DNA of 64,000 nt from Ancylothrix sp. D3o (GTDB lineage Bacteria > Cyanobacteriota > Cyanobacteriia > Cyanobacteriales > Oscillatoriaceae), in contig NZ_JAMXEX010000001.1 of the NCBI RefSeq assembly GCF_025370775.1, positions 310,001 to 374,000 on the forward strand, given 5' to 3'. The stretch's first letter is position 1, and each line of letters begins with the position of its first letter. The position numbers and the translations under genes are program-made. Positions 36,924 through 46,060 of this stretch are shown here, piece by piece. The notes beneath the pieces were generated by a model, which was not told the DNA's origin, did not search any database, and worked only from the letters and a program-made list of their open reading frames with translations.

Positions 36924-37194
36924 AGGTTATTTCCTCTGTTTTTTTGATGTGTGGTAATATTTCTTCGGTGAATTTTTTTTCGATGTTTTCGGGACTAATT
37001 TTGCTAAATACTTGGTTACGAAATTTCATTACAATTCCATCACTACAGGTTTCTAAACAAAATGAGCCTTTTAATTCGATTTCGTCTTCTAGCTGGTGTT
37101 CGCTGATTAGTGATTGAAGTTTGGGTAAGACTTCATAAACTCCGAGTTGGTGGCAGGCAGAACCCATACATAAAAATAAATTTTCTTTTTTCAT
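36913..37194 (-). CDS. Thioredoxin-like [2Fe-2S] ferredoxin protein in the hox operon
   Basis: 93 residues with the cluster pattern of thioredoxin-like [2Fe-2S] ferredoxins: C9-x4-C14 and C46-x3-C50 (CMGSAC and CLETC). It is a free-standing version of the fold found in HoxE/NuoE and the N-terminus of HoxF. Similar small proteins (Thermotoga TM1420 type) occur in [FeFe]-hydrogenase operons. It lies 38 bp after hoxH and overlaps the PAS gene. It may be an electron carrier or redox sensor for the PAS/phosphatase pair. Confidence 0.88.
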   Translation of the reverse strand: MKKENLFLCMGSACHQLGVYEVLPKLQSLISEHQLEDEIELKGSFCLETCSDGIVMKFRNQVFSKISPENIEKKFTEEILPHIKKTEEITYGQ

Positions 37195-37232
37195 AGGAGA
37201 AAGGTAGCCCTTTAAGGGCTACGAATGATGTT

Positions 37233-38657
37233 TTATTCACGAGAAATGCGATTGATAATCGTGCCGTCTGGGGCTATTAATTCGAGTTCTAAGGGCATTT
37301 GTCCTGCCGCGTGGGTGGAACAGCTTAAGCATGGATCAAAGGCGCGTATTCCTGCTTCGACTCGGTTTAATAATCCTTCGGCGATTTCGTTGCCATGAAT
37401 GTAATGTTGGGCTATTTGGGTGACGGTTTTATTCATGGCTAAGTTATTTTGGCCGGTGGCAATAATTAAGTTGACTTTTTTAATTATGCCGTTGTCATCG
37501 ACGTTGTAATGATGGAATAATGTACCGCGTGGTGCTTCGGAAACTCCAATACCTTCGAGTTGGTTGATACCGGCCTCTGAACGCACTCTTGCTGAGACTA
37601 CATCGGGGTCATTAACTAATTGTTCGATGAATTCTATACCGGCCAAAATTTCGATTAACCGCGCATAATGATAGTAGAAGGAAGATGTGGCTATTCCACC
37701 GGCCCGTTGACGGAATTCTTCTAGTTCTTTATCTGCTGCCGGTACGCCAATTTTTGAGCAAATATTTAACCTTGCTAGGGGCCCAACTCGATAAATTCCA
37801 TCGGGATATCCAAGGGGTTTATAGTAGGGAAATTTCAGATATGACCAGGCTTCCACTGCTTCGCCTAAATACTCTTGATAGTCATCTTCTGATAAATGAT
37901 CTGCTACTATTTTTCCTTCACTATCTACAAAGCGAATATGTCCATCGTAGTGTTCCCAGTCGCCTTTTTTGGTGACTAATCCCATGAATAAGGAGGGGAA
38001 TTTTCCAAAGGCTTCGACTTCGGTTGTAAAACGCTCTAAGAGTTGTTTAAAAAGCGTTAAAGCTGTGTCAATTGTTTGTCGAGATTCGGGGAGGCGTTCG
38101 CGTATCCATGTGCGTCCTTCTTCGCTTAAAGGTGAACGTACACCACCGGGAACTGCCCAGGCTGGATGTATTCTTTTTGCCCCTAATAATTCGATGATTT
38201 TTTGCCCAAATTGACGTAGACGAATTCCGCTTCTTGCTAAGTCTGGATCAGCAGCTATTAATCCGAAAACATTTCGTTTTGCGGGGTCGCTATCCCAGCC
38301 TAATAAAAAGTCGGGACTACTGAGGTGAAAAAAGCTTAGGGAGTGGGATTGAATGATTTGTGCTAAGTTCATCATTCGCCGCAATTTTTCACCGGCTGGG
38401 GGGATTTTTACGGCTAGAATTTTGTCGCCGGTTTTGGCTGAGGCGAGCAGGTGGGAAACTGGACAAATGCCGCATATTCTGGCGGTAATTCCTGCCATTT
38501 CTGGGAAGGGCCGGCCTTCACAAAATTTCTCGAACCCACGAAATTCTACTACATGAAATCGGGCATTTTCTACTTCTCCAGCATCGTCTAAAAAGATGGA
38601 GATTTTCGCGTGTCCTTCAATGCGAGTTACGGGGTCTATAACAACTGTTTTCGCCAT
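37233..38657 (-). CDS. hoxH: Bidirectional [NiFe]-hydrogenase large subunit HoxH
   Basis: 474 residues. It carries the Ni-Fe active site that makes or consumes H2. The ligands are C62 and C65 in [10 protein letters not shown] and C443 and C446 in [10 protein letters not shown] tail of about 25 residues follows H449 and should be removed by HoxW. The sequence is of the group 3d (NAD-linked) type. Unusually, a secreted nuclease gene lies between it and hoxY. A [2Fe-2S]/PAS/PP2C trio follows immediately. Confidence 0.97.
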   Translation of the reverse strand: MAKTVVIDPVTRIEGHAKISIFLDDAGEVENARFHVVEFRGFEKFCEGRPFPEMAGITARICGICPVSHLLASAKTGDKILAVKIPPAGEKLRRMMNLAQIIQSHSLSFFHLSSPDFLLGWDSDPAKRNVFGLIAADPDLARSGIRLRQFGQKIIELLGAKRIHPAWAVPGGVRSPLSEEGRTWIRERLPESRQTIDTALTLFKQLLERFTTEVEAFGKFPSLFMGLVTKKGDWEHYDGHIRFVDSEGKIVADHLSEDDYQEYLGEAVEAWSYLKFPYYKPLGYPDGIYRVGPLARLNICSKIGVPAADKELEEFRQRAGGIATSSFYYHYARLIEILAGIEFIEQLVNDPDVVSARVRSEAGINQLEGIGVSEAPRGTLFHHYNVDDNGIIKKVNLIIATGQNNLAMNKTVTQIAQHYIHGNEIAEGLLNRVEAGIRAFDPCLSCSTHAAGQMPLELELIAPDGTIINRISRE

Positions 38658-38708
38658 AATATTTACTCTCTTATTTGGTAGTTTGTTTTTTCTGATTTGT
38701 CATTTTTT

Positions 38709-39266
38709 TTAGCCGCCGCAGGGTTTGGCTTTTGCCCAGGGTTGCTGCCGGTTCCACACTCCTAAACCTTCTTCACGGGCTGCTTTTTGAGCGCTTAAGT
38801 AGGAGTTCAGAGAGCCGCTACAATTGGTGAGATACTTGCAGAATAAAATTGCTTGTCCTTCCCTTACCAATTGGATATTTACTGATTTTCCGTCTGCAAA
38901 TATTTCTCCAACTAAACGCTCTTGAGCATTGGTGCCTGTGTCTCTGACTGTAATAGTTTTTCCTGCCGGTAATAAGGCTTGCAAACGGGCTTTTGATTGT
39001 TCAAAAAAAGGCGCTTCGCTTGCTTCGGGGGTGTCAATACAGCTTAGTTGAATTCGGCAGGCTTCGGAGTTTCCTGGTAAAGGCAACCGGCATCCAGCCA
39101 TTTTCACATCTACTGTATCGCCATCCACAACTTTAATCACGGTTGCTTGTTGTTGGGAGGCAAGGGATGTTTTTGCCGACAATTGTATGGCTATTCCCCC
39201 CATCAGCAAGACCAACAGTAAGTTCATCAGTAATTTGAAAAGCTTAATTTTTGGTCTTTTCTTCAT
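38709..39266 (-). CDS. Exported thermonuclease-family protein inserted between hoxY and hoxH
   Basis: 185 residues. A basic N-terminus and hydrophobic helix (about 12-36, ending LAS) form a signal peptide or anchor, followed by a staphylococcal-nuclease fold. Catalytic positions are visible: VVDGDTV, the arginine in RIQLSCIDTPE with its Asp and Glu, and the ERLVG arginine. Extra cysteines (about six in all) suggest disulfide bonds outside the cytoplasm. It should cleave nucleic acid in the periplasm or outside. It has the same strand and tight spacing (51 and 70 bp) as the hox genes, so it is likely co-transcribed, yet it has no known role in hydrogenase function. Confidence 0.85.
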   Translation of the reverse strand: MKKRPKIKLFKLLMNLLLVLLMGGIAIQLSAKTSLASQQQATVIKVVDGDTVDVKMAGCRLPLPGNSEACRIQLSCIDTPEASEAPFFEQSKARLQALLPAGKTITVRDTGTNAQERLVGEIFADGKSVNIQLVREGQAILFCKYLTNCSGSLNSYLSAQKAAREEGLGVWNRQQPWAKAKPCGG

Positions 39267-39336
39267 TATAAAATTCCTCGGTTTTTTTTGCTGGGTTGAT
39301 AGGGGGAAATTTTGCCCTTTGCTCGGCTAATTTAAT

Positions 39337-39885
39337 TTAGCCAAATTTTATCATGTCTCGCCCTTCCATGACCGGCTCTTCTCCTCGGAAAAATGGTTCA
39401 ATGGAGGCTTTAATTCTGTCCCAGGATGGCGGACACCCAGGCATAAAAATATCGACTTCTACTACTTCATGGACAGGGCGAACGCGGTCTAGTAATTCGG
39501 GGACGATGCCGGGAAAATGGGGTAATTGTTGATTAACGTCTCCGAGTTCTAGGTAACACCGGCGCAGGACTGGATCAGAACCTTTGATCATGTTTCTCAT
39601 GGCGGGAACGTTGCCGGTGACTGCACAATCTCCAAAAGAAATTAAAATTTTTGTGCGTTCTCTGACTTTGTGAATTAGTTCTAGGTTTTCTTCGTTGGCA
39701 ATGGAACCTTCTACTAAACAAACATCTACGCTTTCGGGGTAGTCTTTGATGTCTGAACCTACTGGGCTGTAAACTACATCGACGTTTTGAGCGAGGTCAA
39801 ATAGCCATTCGTCTAAGTCTAAAAAGCTCATGTGGCATCCTGAACAGCCGGCTAGCCAAACGGTGGCAAATTTTATTTTTTCCAT
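39337..39885 (-). CDS. hoxY: Bidirectional hydrogenase small subunit HoxY
   Basis: 182 residues from ATG 39885 (MEKIKFATVWLAGCSGCHMS). An in-frame ATG at 39936 would add 17 residues, but these are encoded by an intergenic repeat and a Lys/Pro run, so I reject it. HoxY carries the proximal [4Fe-4S] cluster: CSGCH near the N-terminus, GDCAVTGN and FMPGCPP supply the four cysteines. It relays electrons between HoxH and the HoxU/HoxF diaphorase. The ribosome site is weak (GAAAAAAA). Confidence 0.96.
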   Translation of the reverse strand: MEKIKFATVWLAGCSGCHMSFLDLDEWLFDLAQNVDVVYSPVGSDIKDYPESVDVCLVEGSIANEENLELIHKVRERTKILISFGDCAVTGNVPAMRNMIKGSDPVLRRCYLELGDVNQQLPHFPGIVPELLDRVRPVHEVVEVDIFMPGCPPSWDRIKASIEPFFRGEEPVMEGRDMIKFG

Positions 39886-39915
39886 GATTTTTTTCGGGTT
39901 TTTTGGGGATTTTTT

Positions 39916-39950
39916 AACCGCAGATGTGGCAGGCAAGATGCCTGCCCCAC
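39916..39950. repeat. TTAACCGCAGAT-family fragment with GGCAGGCAAGATGCCTGCC palindrome, inside the hox operon
   Basis: AACCGCAGATGT is followed by a palindrome with 8-bp arms (GGCAGGCA / TGCCTGCC). It fills the hoxU-hoxY gap and could form a hairpin in the operon mRNA. Confidence 0.85.
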
Positions 39951-39990
39951 AAATGAATGGGATGGGTTTATTTGGGGGTGGGGTTTGGGT

Positions 39991-40707
39991 TTAGCGTGTC
40001 CATTCTTTGTTTTCTCTTGCATCGACAAGAAATTGCAATTTTGCACGGTCACGGGTCATTTCTGAAACGGTGGAACCTTTGCGGAATATTGAGCCGGTTG
40101 GGCAGGCTTCTACACATTTTCCGCAGCTTGTACAGGCATCTACGTTTCCCCAGGGTTGGTTTAATCCTGTTATTACTTTTGCTGCGGCTCCGCGATAGGC
40201 AACATCCCACACATGGGCGCCTTCTATTTCGTCACAAACTCGCACGCAACGGGTACATAAAATACACCGGTTATGGTCGATTCCAAAACGTTCGTGAGTG
40301 ACGTCTATTTCGCGTTCTGGGAAGCGATAGGGGAAGCGCGAATGATCCATGCCGGTTTCGATTGCTAGGTCTTGTAATTCGCAGTTTCCATTGGCTACGC
40401 AAACGGCACAAACATGATTTCCTTCGGCAAATAACATTTCGATTATCATTCGCCGATATTCGTTTATTTGGTCGTTGTGGGTGGTTATTTCCATTCCTTC
40501 GGCAACTTGGGTCACGCAGGATGGTAAAAGCCGGTTTGTGCCTTTTATTTCTACTAAGCAAAGTCGGCAGGCTCCAACATCGGAAACTCCGTCTAAATGG
40601 CACAAGGTTGGTATGCGTATTCCTGCTTCTTTTGCTGCGTTTAAAATTGTTGAGCCTTCCTCTATTGCCAGGTCAACGCCGTTAATTTTTAAGGTGACGA
40701 CTGACAT
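39991..40707 (-). CDS. hoxU: Diaphorase subunit HoxU (Fe-S electron relay)
   Basis: 238 residues, homologous to the N-terminal part of NuoG. An N-terminal plant-type [2Fe-2S] domain ([15 protein letters not shown] and later Cys) is followed by a His/Cys cluster region ([13 protein letters not shown]) and a 2x[4Fe-4S] segment ([27 protein letters not shown]). It links HoxF to HoxY. It lies 33 bp after hoxF and 105 bp before hoxY. Confidence 0.96.
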   Translation of the reverse strand: MSVVTLKINGVDLAIEEGSTILNAAKEAGIRIPTLCHLDGVSDVGACRLCLVEIKGTNRLLPSCVTQVAEGMEITTHNDQINEYRRMIIEMLFAEGNHVCAVCVANGNCELQDLAIETGMDHSRFPYRFPEREIDVTHERFGIDHNRCILCTRCVRVCDEIEGAHVWDVAYRGAAAKVITGLNQPWGNVDACTSCGKCVEACPTGSIFRKGSTVSEMTRDRAKLQFLVDARENKEWTR

Positions 40708-40740
40708 ATTTTTCCTCTTTGGTTTGTTGGTTGTTTGTGT

Positions 40741-42384
40741 TTAGTTATGGGCTGTTGCCGGTTGTTGGTGTTGTGGTGGTTTTTTGCCGTTTTGATTGCT
40801 TTCAATTAAGCCTAAATATTCGTCACGGAAATAGTGCAATGTACTTAAAACTGGGTTTGGTGCTGATTGTCCTAAACCACACAAACTTGTTGCTTTTACC
40901 ATTTGGCAAAGTTGTTCCAGTTTTTCGAGGTCTTTGAGGGTGGCTTGTTTGTTGATAATTTTGGTTAATGCCTGATACATTTGCACTGTGCCGGCGCGAC
41001 AAGGTACACATTTTCCGCAGGTTTCTCCTCGGCAAAATTCCATGTAAAATTGGGCGACTCCTACCATGCTTGTGCCTTTATCCATGACAACCATGCCCCC
41101 AGATCCCATCATTGAACCCAGTTTAATTAAGGAGTCATAATCAACTGGTGTATCCAGTAATGATGCAGGAATACAACCTCCTGATGGGCCGCCGGTTTGG
41201 ATGGCTTTTACTTCTCCATCGGGTACTCCTCCGCCCATTTCTTCGACGATTTCTCGGAGGGTTATTCCCATTGGAACTTCTATTAATCCGTTGTTACGAA
41301 TTTTGCCGGTGAGGGCGAATATTTTTGTGCCTTTGCTTTTTTCTGTGCCGATGTTTGCATACCATTCTGCACCCTCACGAATGATGGCGGAAATGTTAGC
41401 AAATGTTTCGACGTTGTTAATTAGTGTTGGGCAGCCCCATAATCCTGATTGAGCAGGGTAGGGTGGTCGGGGTCTGGGGTTGCCTCGTCCGCCTTCTATG
41501 GAACTAATAAGGGCTGTTTCTTCACCGCAAACAAAAGCACCTGCACCGATGCGAATGTTAATTTTAAAGTCGAAGGGTGAGTCAAAAATTTGACTCCCTA
41601 AAATGCCAAGTTTTTTGGCTTGTTTGATTGCCATTTCTAGCCGGTCTATGGCTAGGGGATATTCGGCGCGGACATATATAAAACCTTCGCTGGCTCCTAC
41701 GGCATAACCGGCAATAGCCATGCCTTCTAAGACTCGGTGCGGGTCGCTTTCGAGGACTGAGCGATCCATAAAAGCCCCTGGGTCGCCTTCATCTGCATTG
41801 CATATAATATATTTTTGTTTGGGCGGCATTTTGGCGACTGTTGCCCATTTCAGGCCGGTGGGATATCCGCCGCCTCCTCGTCCTCTTAAACCGCTTTTTG
41901 TGATTTCTTCTACAACTTCGGCGGATGTCATGTCGTGAATGACTTTGTAAAGCGATTCATAACCACCGGCTGCTATATATTCTTCGATTTTTTCGGGGTC
42001 TATTTTGCCGCTGGTTTCGCGGACTATTCTCATTTGTTTGGCAAAAAATGGGTGGTTTAAATCTCCTTCTGCTGCGGTGGCTGTTGTGCCGTTATTGATG
42101 GCGTTGATGATGCTGGCGGCATCGTCTGGGGTGACTTCTTCGTAAAGTTTATTTTTGGCTTCGATTTGGACTAAGGGCCCTTTTCCACAAAATCCCATGC
42201 ACCCGACTCCTACGACTTGTATTTGGTCGCTGAGTCCGTTTTGTTTGACGCTGTTTTCTAAGTTTTTCTTGAGGGTTAATGAGTTGGCTGCTTGGCAGCC
42301 GGTGGAGGTGCAACAATGCACTCGAATCGGTTTTTGGCTCCGGTGTTCTTTTGCGCCAATTTCATGCAATTCTTGTAAGTCCAT
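40741..42384 (-). CDS. hoxF: Diaphorase subunit HoxF (NAD(P)H/FMN site)
   Basis: 547 residues. The N-terminal thioredoxin-like [2Fe-2S] domain has C25, C30 and the [12 protein letters not shown] pair. The NuoF core has [13 protein letters not shown] (FMN and NADH loops), [15 protein letters not shown], and the [4Fe-4S] motif [16 protein letters not shown] with the fourth Cys in SLCGLGQ. It oxidises or reduces NAD(P) and ferredoxin in exchange with H2. Length is standard. It is 62 bp after hoxE. Confidence 0.97.
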   Translation of the reverse strand: MDLQELHEIGAKEHRSQKPIRVHCCTSTGCQAANSLTLKKNLENSVKQNGLSDQIQVVGVGCMGFCGKGPLVQIEAKNKLYEEVTPDDAASIINAINNGTTATAAEGDLNHPFFAKQMRIVRETSGKIDPEKIEEYIAAGGYESLYKVIHDMTSAEVVEEITKSGLRGRGGGGYPTGLKWATVAKMPPKQKYIICNADEGDPGAFMDRSVLESDPHRVLEGMAIAGYAVGASEGFIYVRAEYPLAIDRLEMAIKQAKKLGILGSQIFDSPFDFKINIRIGAGAFVCGEETALISSIEGGRGNPRPRPPYPAQSGLWGCPTLINNVETFANISAIIREGAEWYANIGTEKSKGTKIFALTGKIRNNGLIEVPMGITLREIVEEMGGGVPDGEVKAIQTGGPSGGCIPASLLDTPVDYDSLIKLGSMMGSGGMVVMDKGTSMVGVAQFYMEFCRGETCGKCVPCRAGTVQMYQALTKIINKQATLKDLEKLEQLCQMVKATSLCGLGQSAPNPVLSTLHYFRDEYLGLIESNQNGKKPPQHQQPATAHN

Positions 42385-42446
42385 AGATTTTTTCCTTTGT
42401 CCGTTTCCAGTTGTTTAAATTAGTAAAATTGATAAAAAACAAGGAT

Positions 42447-43001
42447 TTACGGAGTATTATTGTTGAACCAAGGTTTGACTTTTTCAATGGCTTCCGATGC
42501 GCTAACTTTTCCGGCGACGGTTCCATCAAAAACTACTGCCGGTGCAATGCCACAAGCACCAATACAACGGGCTGTCATTATTGATAATTGCCCGTCTTCT
42601 GTGGTTTCGCCTTGATGAATGCCGGTGTGTTTTTCAAGTTCGGCTAATACTTCTCCACTGCCTTTTACATAACAGGCGGTTCCTAAGCACACAACGCAGG
42701 TATGGGCGCCATTTGGTTTGAGGGAAAAGAGGTGATAAAATGTAGCGACTCCATACACTTTACTGAGGGGAAGTTTGAGTCCGCGTGCAATGTAGAGGAG
42801 TACGTCTTCTTCTAAAAAACCAAAGGATTCTTGGGCTTTGTGTAATACTTCGATGAGGGCGTCTTGCCGGTATTGGTTTCGCTTCATTGTCATGTCTAAT
42901 ACTTTGAAGCGTTTATCGCCGCTGGGATGTCCTTTTTCTGCTTTTTTTGCAGGTTCTTTTGGCTTTTCTGCAACTTTGGGCGGTTCGGAGGAAGTTTGCA
43001 T
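42447..43001 (-). CDS. hoxE: Diaphorase subunit HoxE
   Basis: 184 residues, a NuoE-like thioredoxin-fold [2Fe-2S] protein. Ligands are in CLGTACYVKG and CIGACGIAP. The first ~30 residues are a Lys/Pro/Glu-rich extension common in cyanobacterial HoxE. It is the first gene of the hoxEFUYH operon; AGGTAGGA precedes the ATG. HoxE may help route electrons to ferredoxin or the thylakoid membrane. Confidence 0.96.
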   Translation of the reverse strand: MQTSSEPPKVAEKPKEPAKKAEKGHPSGDKRFKVLDMTMKRNQYRQDALIEVLHKAQESFGFLEEDVLLYIARGLKLPLSKVYGVATFYHLFSLKPNGAHTCVVCLGTACYVKGSGEVLAELEKHTGIHQGETTEDGQLSIMTARCIGACGIAPAVVFDGTVAGKVSASEAIEKVKPWFNNNTP

Positions 43002-43526
43002 GGTTTCAGTCCTACCTTTCGGTTATTGCTGAGTTTTATCTTCACTGCCAGCCAAATTATCTGATTCTCCCTTAAGCCATTTTACCCATTGTTAAAAATC
43101 GCTTAATCTTTGCTAAACTTAACCCGATTTTATAGGGCGTAGCCGGGATTTATCTTGGTTCGGCTATGTTAAATTATGCTCTCTTCTTGAGCTTTTCTAT
43201 CGTTCTTAATCTTAATTTTAGCTTATTTTTTGTTTGAGATATCGATTACAAGGCCGACTTTACAAAACTACTAAAACAACTAAAAGATTGCTTAATTTCA
43301 GGGAAGGAGCAAGCTGAAAAAAATTGCCAATTTCTGTATTTTATGATGTTATTTAAGCTGGTAATTTTAAAGAAATTATTATATTTTTTGATTTTGAAGG
43401 CAAAGCCAGATATGATATCGCTCTGCATCCATAGAGGTAAGATGCAGCTTATGTTGCCTGCACCACTGGGCATTAGCCGGACAATTATTGATGTGTAATT
43501 TTTCGCTTCAGGCCGCTTCGCCAGTC
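43002..43526. other. hoxE upstream region
   Basis: 525 bases between hypE and hoxE with no supported gene. The hox operon promoter must lie here. An imperfect hairpin TAGCCG/CGGCTA occurs near 43140-43168. A degraded copy of the GCAGG...CCTGC repeat module is seen at 43437-43468. I could not identify a LexA or AbrB site with confidence. Confidence 0.45.
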
Positions 43527-44585
43527 TCAGCAAATGCGGGGGAGTTGTTCACCGGCCAACATATCTACAATGCGACCGGCCCCAATAATACTTTGCATGG
43601 TGACGGTGCCGTTGCCTGTGCCTGTGACTGTGCCAATAATTTGTGCGTTTGTTCCCAGAGGATGTGCTTGCATTAAATTTAATGTTTGTTCTGCTTTTTC
43701 CGGCGGCACAAAGGCAACAAACCGGCCTTCATTAGCAACATAAAGCGGATCAAAGCCTAAAATTTCACAGGCACCGCGCACGTCTTCTCTAACAGGAATG
43801 GCGTTTTCTTTGATAGAAATATTTACTTTTGCATCGCTGGCAATTTCGTTGAGGGCACTTGCTAAACCGCCGCGTGTTAAATCTCGCAAACAATGTATTT
43901 CTACACCGGCCTCTAATAAGTTTAATACCAAATCAGCCACCGGCGCGGAATCACTTTCAATGGTGGTTTCAAATTCTAATCCTTCTCGCACTGCCATAAT
44001 AGCGATGCCATGCCGGCCAATATCACCATTTACTATTAAGATATCTCCGGGTTTGACGCTTTGGGGAGCAATTATTTGGTTGTGTTCAATAATTCCGACG
44101 CCGGCAGTGTTAATAAAAATGCCATCTCCTTTGCCTTTATCTACTACTTTTGTGTCGCCGGTAACGATTTTTACTTTGGCTTTTTCGGCTGCTTGTTTCA
44201 TCGAATTTATGATCCGCCATAATGTTTCTATCGGCAAGCCTTCTTCTAAGATAAAACCGGCACTTAAATAAAGCGGACGTGCGCCACTCATTGCTAAATC
44301 ATTCACGGTGCCATGTATTGCCAAGGAACCAATGTCTCCACCAGGAAAAAATAAGGGATTAATCACATAGGAATCTGTGGTAAAGGCGATTTTGCCGGTG
44401 GGTAGGTTTAAGGTGGCGCTATCGTGGGGAGAATTGCCAGAATTAAAGGCCGGCAAAAACATTTTTTCAATTAACTGCCTCATTAATTTACCCCCCCCAC
44501 CATGTGCCAGCAAAATTTGGGGATATTGTTGAATAGGCAGCGGGCAATTGAGGCTAAATTCTTGGTTATTATGTGTTACTGTCAT
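43527..44585 (-). CDS. hypE: Hydrogenase maturation protein HypE
   Basis: 352 residues in the PurM-like ATPase family. The C-terminus ends PRIC, whose terminal Cys receives the carbamoyl group from HypF and is dehydrated to thiocyanate. [16 protein letters not shown] and [19 protein letters not shown] are family motifs. It follows hypD by 22 bp and lies 525 bp before hoxE, so hypDE form their own small operon or the first part of a long one. Confidence 0.96.
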   Translation of the reverse strand: MTVTHNNQEFSLNCPLPIQQYPQILLAHGGGGKLMRQLIEKMFLPAFNSGNSPHDSATLNLPTGKIAFTTDSYVINPLFFPGGDIGSLAIHGTVNDLAMSGARPLYLSAGFILEEGLPIETLWRIINSMKQAAEKAKVKIVTGDTKVVDKGKGDGIFINTAGVGIIEHNQIIAPQSVKPGDILIVNGDIGRHGIAIMAVREGLEFETTIESDSAPVADLVLNLLEAGVEIHCLRDLTRGGLASALNEIASDAKVNISIKENAIPVREDVRGACEILGFDPLYVANEGRFVAFVPPEKAEQTLNLMQAHPLGTNAQIIGTVTGTGNGTVTMQSIIGAGRIVDMLAGEQLPRIC

Positions 44586-44607
44586 GGCATTTTAAAACTT
44601 TTCTAAG

Positions 44608-45708
44608 TCATACCATTAAAACTGTTTGTTGTCGATAGCGGTAATAAGCTGCACAAGCACCTTCCGAAGAAACCATAGGCGCACCGAGGGGATGTTCTGG
44701 GGTGCATTTTGTGCCAAAAGCAGGGCATTCATGGGGTTTTTTTACACCCTGCATAATGGCTCCGCTGATACATTCTGAGGACTCTTGACTCTGAATATGA
44801 AATAGGTTAAACCGGCTTGTGGCATCAAATTGAGCATATTTTTCGCGTAAACCTAAGCCGCTTTCGTCTATTTCTCCTATGCCTCGCCACTGACGCGGGA
44901 CAATTTTAAAGACTTCTTGAATCAGGTTTTGTGCGGTTTGATTTCCCTGCCGGCGGACAGATCGGGCATACTGATTTTCAACTTCGGCGCGGTTTTCTTC
45001 TAATTGTTTTATACACAAATATATTCCTTGCAAAATATCCACCGGCTCAAAACCAGTTACAACTATAGGAATGTGATATTTTGCAGCGATGGGTTCATAT
45101 TCTGTGTAACCCATAACAGTGCAAACATGACCGGCTGCTAAAAATCCTTGAACGCGACTTTGAGGAGATGATAAAAGGGCTTTCATGGCCGGTGGTACCA
45201 ACACATGAGACACTAACATTGAGAAATTTTTAAGGTTTTGTTGGTGTGCTTGATAAACAGCCATTGCCGTTGCCGGTGCGGTTGTTTCAAAACCAACGCC
45301 AAAAAATACCACTTCTTTATCGGAGTTTTCTTTAGCAATTTTTAGACAATCTGTGGGCGAATAAACAATCCGAACATCACCGCCATTTGCTTTAACACTC
45401 AGTAAATCTTTTTCGGTGCCGGGGACACGCAACATATCGCCAAACGAACAAAAAATCACTTCCGAATTAGCGGCCACTTCTATTGCTTGATCAATTAAAG
45501 AAATCGGTGTCACGCAAACAGGACAACCAGGGCCATGTATTAACGTAATTTTATTTGGTAAGAGCTCATCAATGCCATATTTGACGATAGAATGTGTTTG
45601 TCCGCCGCAGATTTCCATTATTGTCCAAGGGCGGGTTGTTAAGTCTGCAATCGCACGGGCATAATCTTGAGCAGTGTCTGCGTCGCGGTACTCATCAATA
45701 AATTTCAT
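44608..45708 (-). CDS. hypD: Hydrogenase maturation protein HypD
   Basis: 366 residues. HypD is the [4Fe-4S] scaffold that, with HypC, assembles Fe(CN)2CO. Conserved motifs are [32 protein letters not shown] and the C-terminal cysteines in [45 protein letters not shown] (read in parts). Length is normal. It is transcribed divergently from pflB across a 352-bp region. Confidence 0.97.
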   Translation of the reverse strand: MKFIDEYRDADTAQDYARAIADLTTRPWTIMEICGGQTHSIVKYGIDELLPNKITLIHGPGCPVCVTPISLIDQAIEVAANSEVIFCSFGDMLRVPGTEKDLLSVKANGGDVRIVYSPTDCLKIAKENSDKEVVFFGVGFETTAPATAMAVYQAHQQNLKNFSMLVSHVLVPPAMKALLSSPQSRVQGFLAAGHVCTVMGYTEYEPIAAKYHIPIVVTGFEPVDILQGIYLCIKQLEENRAEVENQYARSVRRQGNQTAQNLIQEVFKIVPRQWRGIGEIDESGLGLREKYAQFDATSRFNLFHIQSQESSECISGAIMQGVKKPHECPAFGTKCTPEHPLGAPMVSSEGACAAYYRYRQQTVLMV

Positions 45709-45905
45709 AATTCTTCGCAGTGAAACGAAAGCTTTTAATAAATGTCATCAAAAATACATTCTCTTTGGCTCTAAATTATACCACAAAATTTTGTCGCTGG
45801 ATGCAATTTAATTTTTTATTCTTTTCCGCCAAAAAGCCGGGCCAAACAAAGGTTTTTCGGTACTTAAGCAACTTTTTGATTGTTTATAGTTGGGTCTCTG
45901 CGACG

Positions 45906-45950
45906 GTTAAACTTGATTTGAGGCATTAATTGTAAAGTTTTGTAACAAAA
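45906..45950. promoter_or_regulatory. Candidate operator region between hypD and pflB
   Basis: TTTTGTAACAAAA at 45938-45950 is a perfect 6-bp inverted repeat with one central base. GTTAAACTT lies at 45906-45914. Both motifs recur upstream of adhE. The palindrome is 111 bases before the pflB start and 230 before hypD. The remaining part of the 352-bp divergent region has no gene and is AT-rich. Confidence 0.45.
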
Positions 45951-46060
45951 GTAGAAAATAGTCAGAGATGAACGCCCAGTAAGCGGTTTAATTCGGTAAC
46001 ATAGAAATTGCAGGGGAAAAAGATAGCCCCCAACAACGAAGAAAGGGTAAACAACCAATC

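Noticed and set aside
43002-43526. LexA box upstream of hoxE, expected from other cyanobacteria
   Set aside because: No sequence matched well enough by eye; a position-matrix scan would be needed.
43246-43533. 95-codon ORF between hypE and hoxE on minus
   Set aside because: Overlaps the hypE stop, AT-rich low-complexity C-terminal part, no RBS.
45938-45950. NtcA or FNR/CRP site upstream of pflB
   Set aside because: GTA-N8-TAC is not met and the TTGAT-N4-ATCAA pattern is absent; kept only as an unassigned palindrome.
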